DNA of 33,273 bases, taken from IMG/VR virus record IMGVR_UViG_3300049846_000641, positions 1 through 33,273 of that record; one strand, written 5' to 3'. Numbering within the stretch: position 1 is the first letter of the stretch; each line of letters starts with the position of its first letter. The notes under the pieces are model-generated. The model ran no database searches and had not been told where the DNA came from. It worked only from the letters and a program-made list of their open reading frames with translations. Below, piece by piece: positions 1 to 5,528 of the stretch. Source of the DNA: a virus. A program made the translations under genes and the position numbers.

Positions 1-117
1 AATTATAAAAGCGTTGGCGGCATTGTTGTTGATGCGGCAAAAGAATACTTTGATCGTATTAAATTTATAGATGAAGTAAACGATTTGATTTATGAGTGCT
101 TGCAGCCTGTTGATTAA
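1..117 (+). CDS. 3' end of the early gene that starts at 32904 (wrapped copy)
   Basis: This open frame without a start is the last 38 codons of the 119-residue protein encoded at 32904-33263, read again because the two window ends overlap. The stop codon TAA is at 115-117. It is not a separate gene. Confidence 0.9.
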   Translation, partial: NYKSVGGIVVDAAKEYFDRIKFIDEVNDLIYECLQPVD

Positions 118-127
118 CTGTTGAAGT
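1..127. repeat. Terminal direct repeat, left copy (circular closure)
   Basis: Bases 1-127 are identical to 33147-33273. The length of exactly 127 is a usual assembler k-mer size, so this most likely marks a circular contig rather than a biological terminal repeat. The unit genome is then 33146 bp and the genes on both sides join up. Confidence 0.95.
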
Positions 128-165
128 AGCTGGTTATCGTTGATGCGCATATTAACGGAGAGAGT

Positions 166-345
166 ATGACAAAGATGGAAATGATAGCTGCACTTGTAGA
201 GATACTTAATAGTGTAGAGTTATTTAAGGTTGGAATTTATACGGAAGCTCAGTGCGTTATTGATATGGCCGAGGCAATGCTAGAACAAGAAGGATGGCAA
301 AGAAATTCAATAGACGGGCATTGGCAAAAAGATACTGTATGCTAA
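166..345 (+). CDS. Small hypothetical protein, first cassette-like gene (59 aa)
   Basis: An ATG at 166 is preceded by a good ribosome binding site (GGAGAGAG, 157-164) and the frame runs 59 codons to TAA at 343-345. The protein is acidic, probably helical, has no membrane segment and matches no family I recognise. Its stop codon overlaps the R''-like end of the first attC-like site (340-346), as is usual for integron cassette genes. No clear R' sequence complementary to that R'' was found upstream, so the left border of the array is not defined. It lies in the rightward early operon, about 50 bases after the gene that crosses the circle junction. Confidence 0.7.
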   Translation: MTKMEMIAALVEILNSVELFKVGIYTEAQCVIDMAEAMLEQEGWQRNSIDGHWQKDTVC

Positions 346-402
346 CGGTGAGGTAATGGGTGGCTGCGCGTTAGCGCGTCCCGCTTGACCGATAAGTTAT
401 AC
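340..402 (+). repeat. attC: attC-like site a (integron cassette recombination site)
   Basis: The R''-like end is TGCTAAC (340-346), with a CGCG/CGCG stem (367-370 with 375-378, loop TTAG) at the centre, and the R' end is GTTATAC (396-402). The extended R' GTTATACAC (396-404) is the exact reverse complement of GTGTATAAC at 602-610, which is the R'' of the next cassette. The 63-base length is in the normal attC range. Confidence 0.75.
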
Positions 403-417
403 ACAAATGGAGGATTT

Positions 418-609
418 ATGAAAAAATTAAGCAGCGCACAACAGGCCGCCTTAAACAAATTAAGTAAAACAAAATACCAAAGCGCGGATGATTTAGGTGT
501 AAGTATTACTACTTTAGACTGCCTAGTAAAAAAAGGTAAAGCATTAAAAAAGCACGATGGAAGGCATTTTGTACACCCTAGAACATGTATTTTGTACATT
601 GGTGTATAA
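418..609 (+). CDS. Cassette gene: small winged-helix-like protein (63 aa)
   Basis: The start ATG at 418 follows GGAGG at 409-413; an in-frame ATG at 385 lies inside the attC-like site and is not used here. The basic protein has a helix-rich first half with a pattern like a small helix-turn-helix or winged helix: an alanine/leucine helix at residues 5-15, then SADDLGVSITTLDCLVKKG at about 23-41. A role in DNA binding is therefore possible but unproven. The stop TAA (607-609) lies inside the R'' end of attC-like site b, so this is one ORF per cassette. The cassette would span about 397-658 (262 bp). It has no promoter of its own that I can see and would depend on read-through from the early promoters. 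Confidence 0.8.
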   Translation: MKKLSSAQQAALNKLSKTKYQSADDLGVSITTLDCLVKKGKALKKHDGRHFVHPRTCILYIGV

Positions 610-664
610 CGTATGAATTGAGGCTGCGAGCTTGCGAGCATCGCACTTGAACGATTTGTTGTAC
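604..664 (+). repeat. attC: attC-like site b
   Basis: R'' GTATAAC (604-610) and R' GTTGTAC (658-664) bound a stem at 625-645: TGCGA pairs with TCGCA and GC pairs with GC, leaving A640 unpaired. An unpaired extrahelical base is typical of folded attC strands. The R' GTTGTACAC (658-666) is exactly complementary to GTGTACAAC (862-870) behind the next gene. Confidence 0.85.
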
Positions 665-685
665 ACAACTAAGAGAGGATTATTT

Positions 686-859
686 ATGAGTAAGTTTTTA
701 GCAACAGTTTTTGTTTTATCGGCACTGATTGGATTAGGCGTGCTGGTTATGATGTATGGATGGGGCTTAGAGGTTAAAAGCTGGCCGTGGGTGATAGGTG
801 GAGGAGTTTTTGGGCAAGCGTTTTTGAAGATTATTGGTGATAAAGTTATTAGTGAATAG
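686..859 (+). CDS. Cassette gene: small membrane protein (57 aa)
   Basis: The start ATG at 686 is preceded by AGAGAGGA (672-679); an ATG at 632 in the same frame lies within the attC-like site. The protein has a strong hydrophobic N-terminal segment (about residues 4-24) and a second weaker glycine-rich one (about 34-48), so one or two membrane passes are expected. No family is recognised. The stop TAG (857-859) is three bases before the R'' of attC-like site c. The cassette would be about 659-934 (276 bp). Confidence 0.8.
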   Translation: MSKFLATVFVLSALIGLGVLVMMYGWGLEVKSWPWVIGGGVFGQAFLKIIGDKVISE

Positions 860-863
860 TGGT

Positions 864-940
864 GTACAACGTGTGAATTGAGGCGCGGCCTTTAGGCCGT
901 CGCACGAGTGTAACGAGTAAACTCGAATGATTTGTTAGGT
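864..940 (+). repeat. attC: attC-like site c
   Basis: R'' GTACAAC (864-870) and R' GTTAGGT (934-940) bound a stem: GCG-CGGCC (883-890) pairs with GGCCG-CGC (895-903), leaving T900 unpaired. An extra small inverted repeat (CGAGT...ACTCG, about 904-925) makes this the longest site at 77 bases. R' GTTAGGTGC (934-942) is exactly complementary to GCACCTAAC (1128-1136). Confidence 0.85.
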
Positions 941-960
941 GCGAAATAAAGGAAAATTTT

Positions 961-1128
961 ATGTTTAATTATACGCTAAAGATAGACGGTGATACCGTAA
1001 AAATAACTACTTATGCAACGATAAAAGACGCAGTTATAAAAATTATATATGACCCGCTAAATGGTAAAGTTATAAATGCTACCGCTGGTGTGTTTGAGTT
1101 TGTTCCAGCAAATAGAGTTATGTTTTAG
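961..1128 (+). CDS. Cassette gene: small hypothetical protein (55 aa)
   Basis: An ATG at 961 follows AAAGGA (948-953). The 55-residue product alternates charged and beta-branched residues and looks like a small beta-rich cytoplasmic domain; no family is recognised. It is too short for most gene finders, but its position is exact: it starts 20 bases after the R' of site c, and the last base of its TAG stop (1126-1128) is the first base of the R'' complement GCACCTAAC. The cassette would be about 935-1188 (254 bp). Confidence 0.75.
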   Translation: MFNYTLKIDGDTVKITTYATIKDAVIKIIYDPLNGKVINATAGVFEFVPANRVMF

Positions 1129-1129
1129 C

Positions 1130-1194
1130 ACCTAACGCCCGAAATGAGGGGTGAGCCACATAGTGGCGAATCCCTCTCGATTGAGTTGTTAGGC
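1130..1194 (+). repeat. attC: attC-like site d
   Basis: This is the best match to the attC consensus. R'' ACCTAAC (1130-1136) fits RYYYAAC and R' GTTAGGC (1188-1194) fits GTTRRRY. GAGGG (1146-1150) pairs with CCCTC (1172-1176), and GCCAC (1155-1159) pairs with GTGGC (1163-1167) around an ATA loop. R' GTTAGGCAC (1188-1196) is exactly complementary to GTGCCTAAC at 1449-1457. Confidence 0.9.
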
Positions 1195-1219
1195 ACAAAC
1201 CAACAAAGGAGTAATAGAA

Positions 1220-1456
1220 ATGAATATGGTACAAATGGCTGCCAAAATGCAAGACTGCAACGACACGGCAAAATCATTCTACGGCGACAAGTACGATGAA
1301 AAGATAAAGCCAATTAAGGAAGCAATAAACAGGCTTTCTGAGCAAGATGGCAAAGGTGTTTTACCTGCTGCAATAAAACTGGCTCAACTAAACAAAGAAA
1401 ATGGAATGGTAAGCATGATGATATTTTCTGCGGCTGTTGATATGGTTGGTGCCTAA
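1220..1456 (+). CDS. Cassette gene: small helical phage-type protein (78 aa)
   Basis: An ATG at 1220 follows AAAGGAG (1205-1211). The protein is almost wholly helical: a charged first half (DKYDEKIKPIKEAI, about 24-37) is followed by a more hydrophobic C-terminal helix (MVSMMIFSAAVDMV). Small proteins of this pattern occur in early regions of many tailed phages, but I know no function. It starts 25 bases after the R' of site d, and its stop TAA (1454-1456) lies inside GTGCCTAAC, the perfect complement of that R'. It is therefore a complete cassette gene even though no R' follows it. Confidence 0.85.
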   Translation: MNMVQMAAKMQDCNDTAKSFYGDKYDEKIKPIKEAINRLSEQDGKGVLPAAIKLAQLNKENGMVSMMIFSAAVDMVGA

Positions 1457-1457
1457 C
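1449..1457 (+). repeat. attC R'' half-site e (right edge of the cassette array)
   Basis: GTGCCTAAC is the exact reverse complement of the cassette start GTTAGGCAC at 1188-1196. The rest of an attC site (stem and R') is missing: the next gene begins within about 27 bases. This looks like the scar of a deleted attC. Confidence 0.7.
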
Positions 1458-1483
1458 TAAAGAATATGGGGAGCTTGCAAGGT

Positions 1484-1789
1484 ATGGCGTATAGAACCAC
1501 AAAAAAAGCACAAGAAATATGCGCAAGAATGCGAACAGCCAAAGAAAGGAAGCGTTTGGCGGATGAGGTGCCGGACTATCCACCAATGTTGCCAGATCTA
1601 CGGCGCACAATCATTATTATTGACCATGATTTTGGCGATAAAGAAAACAGAATTGAGCTTTATAAAACAAGCCGGATTGACTGCTTTAGAGCAATTGTAA
1701 ACGGCAAGGAGTGGAAAAAACGCATTGGATTTAGCGGAGTGCTTGAAGGTATCAGAAAGAGCATGCCTAGATTAACCACTAGGATTTAG
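1484..1789 (+). CDS. Conserved-type small phage protein (101 aa)
   Basis: The start ATG at 1484 is chosen because GGGGAG (1468-1473) lies 10 bases before it; an in-frame ATG at 1466 would have no ribosome binding site. The protein is strongly basic at the N-terminus (an arginine/lysine helix, residues 3-25), has a PDYPPMLP motif near residues 30-37, then a beta-rich core and a basic C-terminus. Proteins of this shape are common small phage genes of unknown function. The stop is followed by GTCTAAC (1791-1797), which fits the attC R'' consensus, but no complementary R' stands in front of this gene, so membership in the cassette array is uncertain. Confidence 0.75.
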   Translation: MAYRTTKKAQEICARMRTAKERKRLADEVPDYPPMLPDLRRTIIIIDHDFGDKENRIELYKTSRIDCFRAIVNGKEWKKRIGFSGVLEGIRKSMPRLTTRI

Positions 1790-1831
1790 GGTCTAACTAT
1801 TATAAAGTTATGCAATACATAGGAGGGCAAA

Positions 1832-2188
1832 ATGGCTATTTTGAATATAAAAGGAGTTGATGTAATAGTTGATGATCTTGATGTTAATCTTATTAATAGC
1901 GTTAATTGGTGGTACTGTAAAACGACTGGGTATGTTTTAACAAAAGTCGGAAGCGGGAGGAAAAACAGAAAAACAATGGCGCTGCATAGGTTTATATTGG
2001 GAGATCCTAATTGTTCAGCAATAGACCATATAAATAGAAATAAGCTAGATAATAGGCGATCTAATTTGCGAGAAGTTACAGATTCAGAAAATTGCAAAAA
2101 TAAAACAAAAAGAAAAAATACACACTCAAAATATAAAGGTGTTTCAAAAAATAGAGGTAAGTGGTCTGTTTTGTGCGCGGTGGCATGA
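1832..2188 (+). CDS. HNH homing-type endonuclease, AP2 domain truncated (118 aa)
   Basis: The ATG at 1832 follows AGGAGGG (1821-1827). An HNH_3-type core is clear at about residues 65-90 (DHINRNKLDNRRSNLRE), with the His and Asn residues of the nuclease fold present. It is followed by the beginning of an AP2 DNA-binding domain (YKGVSKNRGKW, about 101-111). The protein then stops after seven more residues, so about 35 residues of the AP2 domain that the other two HNH proteins of this genome have are lacking. Its stop TGA ends one base before the start codon of the next gene. I infer a homing endonuclease shortened by a deletion or recombination; it may have lost DNA recognition. Confidence 0.85.
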   Translation: MAILNIKGVDVIVDDLDVNLINSVNWWYCKTTGYVLTKVGSGRKNRKTMALHRFILGDPNCSAIDHINRNKLDNRRSNLREVTDSENCKNKTKRKNTHSKYKGVSKNRGKWSVLCAVA

Positions 2189-2189
2189 T

Positions 2190-2900
2190 ATGAACGATAA
2201 ACAAGCACTAATAGGCTACACTGGCAAAATCTCAAAGATGGCAGACGAATCAATACGGCTATGTATTGACTTCAAAGAACAAGACTTTGTTGATGTAGCT
2301 AGGCTGTTTGGTAAGAGCGGTACAAGTGTTGCTGTAGCTGTAATTGTAGAGGCAAAAACAATAGCAGAGCATATTGCAGATGCTCATTCTAAAAGAGACT
2401 TCTTAAGAAGAGACATGGTTACAGGTTCAGGGTACAAAAAACATGCATATAGCGAACAAGCAAAACTCTTATGGCAAAGCGGATTTTTTAGATCGCCTGC
2501 TGTGTGGGAGGCGGTTGGTACGGATACCCAGTTTTTAGAGTGGTTAAAGCATCAAAAGTGCTGCTCTGAAAATAGCAAGGCATATTGCAGTGGTGATATT
2601 GTAGCTGCTCACGTTAGGCGCGTTGCTAATGGTGCAGGGGTTGGAATAAAGCCAAAGTTTAGCGCAGTACCATTGTGTCATTTACATCATAACATGCAGC
2701 ACGTTGAGGGCGAATCATCTTTAGGCGGAAAAGAATGGTTTGATCAGCAAAGAATCAAACATATATCAATATGGGCTAAGGATGCGCTTAAAATAAAACT
2801 AGGTTATAGTTCTACCGCTGATATACCGCCATCAGTTCTAATTGAATGGGCTGATCAAAACGGTTTATCTCAATACATACCAAACAACTATAAGGAATAA
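2190..2900 (+). CDS. Probable zinc-binding HNH nuclease (DUF968-like), 236 aa
   Basis: The start ATG at 2190 is one base after the stop of the truncated HNH gene; the frame is open further upstream, but that part overlaps the AP2 code. The C-terminal half carries a metal-binding HNH-like pattern: C124/C125, C133, H141 in AAHVRR, then C163, H166/H167 and H171 in PLCHLHHNMQH. This is typical of DUF968/YbcO-type phage nucleases found near recombination or Holliday-junction genes. The N-terminal half (1-110) is not recognised. It is a plausible recombination or DNA-processing nuclease of the early operon. Because the boundary is a recombination scar, the original N-terminus may have been different. 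Confidence 0.75.
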   Translation: MNDKQALIGYTGKISKMADESIRLCIDFKEQDFVDVARLFGKSGTSVAVAVIVEAKTIAEHIADAHSKRDFLRRDMVTGSGYKKHAYSEQAKLLWQSGFFRSPAVWEAVGTDTQFLEWLKHQKCCSENSKAYCSGDIVAAHVRRVANGAGVGIKPKFSAVPLCHLHHNMQHVEGESSLGGKEWFDQQRIKHISIWAKDALKIKLGYSSTADIPPSVLIEWADQNGLSQYIPNNYKE

Positions 2901-2904
2901 TGCA

Positions 2905-3003
2905 ATGACTAATAAAGTAGCTTCCGGTGCAATGCCACCTAAAAAACCAAGCAAAAAGACGGGATCTGGCACCATGCCACCTAAGAAGCCTAAAGGTAAA
3001 TAA
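2905..3003 (+). CDS. Small basic proline-rich peptide with internal repeat (32 aa)
   Basis: This short ORF starts at ATG 2905, behind AAGGAATAA. It encodes a peptide built from two copies of SG(A/T)MPPKKP(S/K) with a lysine-rich tail. Its stop TAA overlaps the start ATG of the next gene (TAATG, 3001-3005), which supports real translation. The function is unknown. Confidence 0.6.
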   Translation: MTNKVASGAMPPKKPSKKTGSGTMPPKKPKGK

Positions 3004-3428
3004 TGTATCAGGCGATTTTATATTCTTTATTCGCCTTAGCTTTAGCGGTGTCTGCTAGGGATGGTAGACACTTCTTTTTTACTCTGAGCATCGCTTTAAT
3101 CTTAACGCTATATGACTTTGTAGGGGTAAATCATTTCTTTGATGGGGTTAGATGGTTTCTGTTTTGTGGGTTTGGTGAGATGGCAATCATAGCCTGTTGT
3201 GTTCCCTATCGTCGGATAGCTGCGCTAATAGTCGCGCTATTATCTATACTAGCATTATGCTACCATTTGGCTGCGTTCTTTATAGGTATAGATACAGGCC
3301 ATGCATATTCCAAATTTTACACTTTATCTATACAATTATTCCAATTACTCCAAGGGCTTACCTGCCTGTGGTATGCAACAACAACTAGAAGGGCTTGGCA
3401 GTGGATGCAAAAGATTGGTATTACATAG
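3003..3428 (+). CDS. Multi-pass membrane protein (141 aa)
   Basis: The ATG at 3003 overlaps the stop of the preceding small gene. Four hydrophobic segments are visible (about residues 3-18, 24-41, 60-82 including CC, 105-123), with charged loops and an aromatic, basic C-terminus. It has no enzyme motif. It stands directly before a TM/coiled-coil protein and a lysozyme, so a part in lysis (holin-like) or in inner-membrane modification is possible. I cannot name a family. Confidence 0.75.
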   Translation: MYQAILYSLFALALAVSARDGRHFFFTLSIALILTLYDFVGVNHFFDGVRWFLFCGFGEMAIIACCVPYRRIAALIVALLSILALCYHLAAFFIGIDTGHAYSKFYTLSIQLFQLLQGLTCLWYATTTRRAWQWMQKIGIT

Positions 3429-3730
3429 GCGGCATGATAATGATGGGGTTAACTGTGATAGGCGCAGCTTATACCATGCACATTAAACCAATCAAAGATG
3501 ACGTTAACGAACTAAAAAAAGGCACTGTATCTGAAAAGGCTTTTGATGAGTTCAAGACGGAATCCAAAGAAAACTATCGCGAACTAAGAGCTCGCCACGA
3601 AAACGAAGTTGTAGCCCTAAGAGCAGAAATAAATGGAATGGGTGACCGCATTATCAAGATGTACGAAAAGTCACAAGAAAACCTAATCAAATATATTGAC
3701 GCCCAATTTAAGGCGTACTTCAAAGAATGA
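3401..3730 (+). CDS. Membrane-anchored coiled-coil protein, spanin- or holin-like (109 aa)
   Basis: A GTG at 3401 is the preferred start because AGAAGGG (3387-3393) lies 7 bases upstream; a TTG at 3395 would be too close. One membrane helix (about residues 7-28) is followed by a long charged alpha-helical region predicted to be a coiled coil (about 35-105). This N-terminal TM plus periplasmic coiled-coil plan is that of inner-membrane spanins, and the next gene, overlapping by 4 bases, is the endolysin. No outer-membrane lipoprotein partner was found, so a holin or accessory role is also possible. Confidence 0.7.
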   Translation: MDAKDWYYIGGMIMMGLTVIGAAYTMHIKPIKDDVNELKKGTVSEKAFDEFKTESKENYRELRARHENEVVALRAEINGMGDRIIKMYEKSQENLIKYIDAQFKAYFKE

Positions 3731-4152
3731 TCAATCAAAAAGGCATAGACCTTATCAAGAAGTTTGAAGGCTGCAAACTAACAGCATACCGCTGCCCAGC
3801 TGGAGTTTTAACCATAGGGTACGGCTCAACTTTTGGAGTGTATGAAGGCCAAAAGATAAGCCAAGAAGCCGCGGATACGAGGCTAATAAACGACATAGCA
3901 AAGTTTGAAAAGTGCGTCAAAGAAATGTGCCCGCCAATGAATGAAAACATGAGAGCCGCTTTAGTATCGTTTGCGTTTAATCTTGGCTGCGGAGCACTTA
4001 AAACATCAACCCTACTAAAAAAGCTTAATGCTGGCGACATACAAGGCGCTGCTGATCAATTCCTTCGTTGGACTAAAGCTGGTGGCGTTGAGCTAAAAGG
4101 GCTTGTAGAACGCCGCAAGGCTGAACGCGAGCTATTCCTGGCTAATGACTGA
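3727..4152 (+). CDS. Endolysin, GH24 (T4-type) lysozyme
   Basis: This 141-residue muramidase cleaves the glycan of peptidoglycan at the end of infection. The catalytic triad of the family is visible as E14, C23 (cysteine in place of the T4 Asp20, a known E-C-T variant) and T29, within the motifs KKFEGCKLTAY and LTIGYG. The C-terminal lobe (NMRAALVSFAFNLGCGAL; LVERRKAE) is complete. There is no signal peptide or SAR helix, so it needs a holin. The ATG overlaps the preceding stop (ATGA) and the VRR-NUC gene overlaps its 3' end by 8 bases. Confidence 0.95.
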   Translation: MINQKGIDLIKKFEGCKLTAYRCPAGVLTIGYGSTFGVYEGQKISQEAADTRLINDIAKFEKCVKEMCPPMNENMRAALVSFAFNLGCGALKTSTLLKKLNAGDIQGAADQFLRWTKAGGVELKGLVERRKAERELFLAND

Positions 4153-4492
4153 ACACCACCACCAAAGCGCGCTGATAAAGTGGTTTGATATTCAGCACAA
4201 AAAATACTCTGGCAGATTGTTTGCAATCCCTAACGCGGCAAAGCGTAGCGCAGCTTTGGCAAGATACATGCAGGCCGAAGGTATGCGGTCAGGGGTGCCC
4301 GATCTTTTCTTGCCAGTACCAAGTGAAAAGTATCATGGTTTATTTATAGAAATGAAAAGCGAAAAAGGAAAGGTTAGCGACAACCAAAAAGACTGGCTCA
4401 ATTTTTTAAGCGGGCAAGGATACATGGCTTGCGTGTGTTATGGGTTTGATGATGCAAAAAAAGTTATTGACGTTTATCTGTCAGGCAAATAA
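4145..4492 (+). CDS. VRR-NUC domain nuclease
   Basis: This 115-residue single-domain protein has the PD-(D/E)XK signature of the VRR-NUC family: GVPDLFLP with D53, then LFIEMKSEKGKVS with E69 and K71, and a downstream Q81 in DNQKDWL. Stand-alone VRR-NUC proteins of phages are structure-specific nucleases, probably working on branched DNA during replication or packaging. It is the last gene of the rightward operon, overlapping the lysozyme gene, and is followed after 21 bases by an intrinsic terminator. Confidence 0.92.
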   Translation: MTEHHHQSALIKWFDIQHKKYSGRLFAIPNAAKRSAALARYMQAEGMRSGVPDLFLPVPSEKYHGLFIEMKSEKGKVSDNQKDWLNFLSGQGYMACVCYGFDDAKKVIDVYLSGK

Positions 4493-4513
4493 AATCAAGT
4501 TCTTCATTGTGTT

Positions 4514-4541
4514 GGCCGCCTTAAAAAAGCGGCCTTTTTTT
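4514..4541 (+). terminator. Rho-independent terminator of the rightward operon
   Basis: GGCCGC (4514-4519) pairs with GCGGCC (4529-4534), followed by seven T (4535-4541). It lies between the convergent VRR-NUC and tail fibre genes. The other strand has no U-tract after the stem, so it works rightward only. Confidence 0.92.
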
Positions 4542-4598
4542 ATTGGTGCCAGCTAAGAACCTGAATGTTAAGAGGCACAAAACAAACAGGGAAGCTGG

Positions 4599-5516
4599 CT
4601 ATTTGTATTTAAGGTATGCGGTACCACCTATAAATGCCGTGCCGCTAGTTAATACTTGAACGGCTGTTAATGCCCCACTCATTGAAACTATACCGTTAGA
4701 TAGATTTTCATTTGTTGTTCCGTTTTGGACTGTTGAGATGCTCCATATATTACCGCTCATTTTTTCTAGCCGCGCCGTTATATATTTGATGTATACTGAT
4801 GACCCTAACTCTACACTTGTAGACCAATTCGTATTTACATCTTTTCCTTCGTAACCGGTTGTTTGATATGTTGTGGATCCATATCCAGTACGCAAATAAT
4901 GGTAAATTGTACCGCCTCCGCTAGAGTTCATGCCAATAATTGAAAGAACTATGCTGCTAACGCTTGTGGGGATTCCCGTAAAAGCTTGAGATGTGCCACT
5001 TAATGTTATTGGGGTCATGTAAGTCCAATCGGCACCGCCAGAAGTTTCGCCGGTTCCTGTAAGTTGAATTTTAATAGTCCATGCGCCAGCGCCACCATCC
5101 AATGAGGGGTCATAAGTAAACGAATACTCATATCCGGCGACTAAAAGTCCGGCAGTCATTGGCGTTAAAGCGCCATCAAGTAAAACCTTTTTAGAGCCTA
5201 ATCCAGCAAGGTTAAGAGTTGTCGCACCAGTATTAGTGACAGCAACCTTTGTTCTGCAGCGCAGACCCTTAAAAAGAGCGGGTGGTGTTTTTAATAAGTT
5301 TGGAGTACCCAAAACCAAAGCATTAACTGAGCCCGAGTCATTATAAAAGTCTCCCCCACCTGCATAACAAGAAACACCTTTTGCTACCTGCTGAAGATCA
5401 CCACCACTTAAAACAATTCCTGCCGTCTCAATTACTGTTTGTAATTCGCTAGGAACTTCATCCCATTCACTGGCGCTTAACGTATCGCCCGTTATTTTGT
5501 CATTTAAATCTTGCAC
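4599..5516 (-). CDS. Tail fibre protein (305 aa)
   Basis: A GTG start at 5516 follows an AGGAG. The N-terminal 60 residues look like a baseplate-binding segment. The remainder is rich in Gly, Ser and Thr with short beta repeats typical of trimeric fibres. The C-terminus ends in a small beta domain (TAFIGGTAYLKYK). It is the last gene of the leftward operon, in the position of Mu gpS, directly after the gp48-like gene. No separate fibre assembly chaperone follows; the convergent terminator is reached at once. Receptor binding is inferred from position and composition. Confidence 0.8.
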   Translation of the reverse strand: MQDLNDKITGDTLSASEWDEVPSELQTVIETAGIVLSGGDLQQVAKGVSCYAGGGDFYNDSGSVNALVLGTPNLLKTPPALFKGLRCRTKVAVTNTGATTLNLAGLGSKKVLLDGALTPMTAGLLVAGYEYSFTYDPSLDGGAGAWTIKIQLTGTGETSGGADWTYMTPITLSGTSQAFTGIPTSVSSIVLSIIGMNSSGGGTIYHYLRTGYGSTTYQTTGYEGKDVNTNWSTSVELGSSVYIKYITARLEKMSGNIWSISTVQNGTTNENLSNGIVSMSGALTAVQVLTSGTAFIGGTAYLKYK

Positions 5517-5528
5517 GTCTGCGTCTCC

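Noticed and set aside
1-127. Biological direct terminal repeat
   Set aside because: The length equals a common assembler k-mer and the reading frame is continuous over the junction, so circular closure is the simpler reading.
111-160. A further attC site at the left edge (GATTAAC 111-117, GTTATCG or GTTGATG behind it)
   Set aside because: The distance is only about 30 bases, there is no clear stem, and no complement to the R'' of the 166-345 cassette was found. The left border is left open.
118-165. attI site of an integron
   Set aside because: No integron integrase gene is in the window and I see no convincing attI-like sequence.
342-668. 108-codon minus-strand open frame over the cassette region
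   Set aside because: It is antisense to two genes with good ribosome binding sites and two attC-like sites, and has no recognisable protein pattern.
4514-4541. Bidirectional terminator for the convergent operons
   Set aside because: On the minus strand no T-run follows the stem, so only rightward termination is supported.
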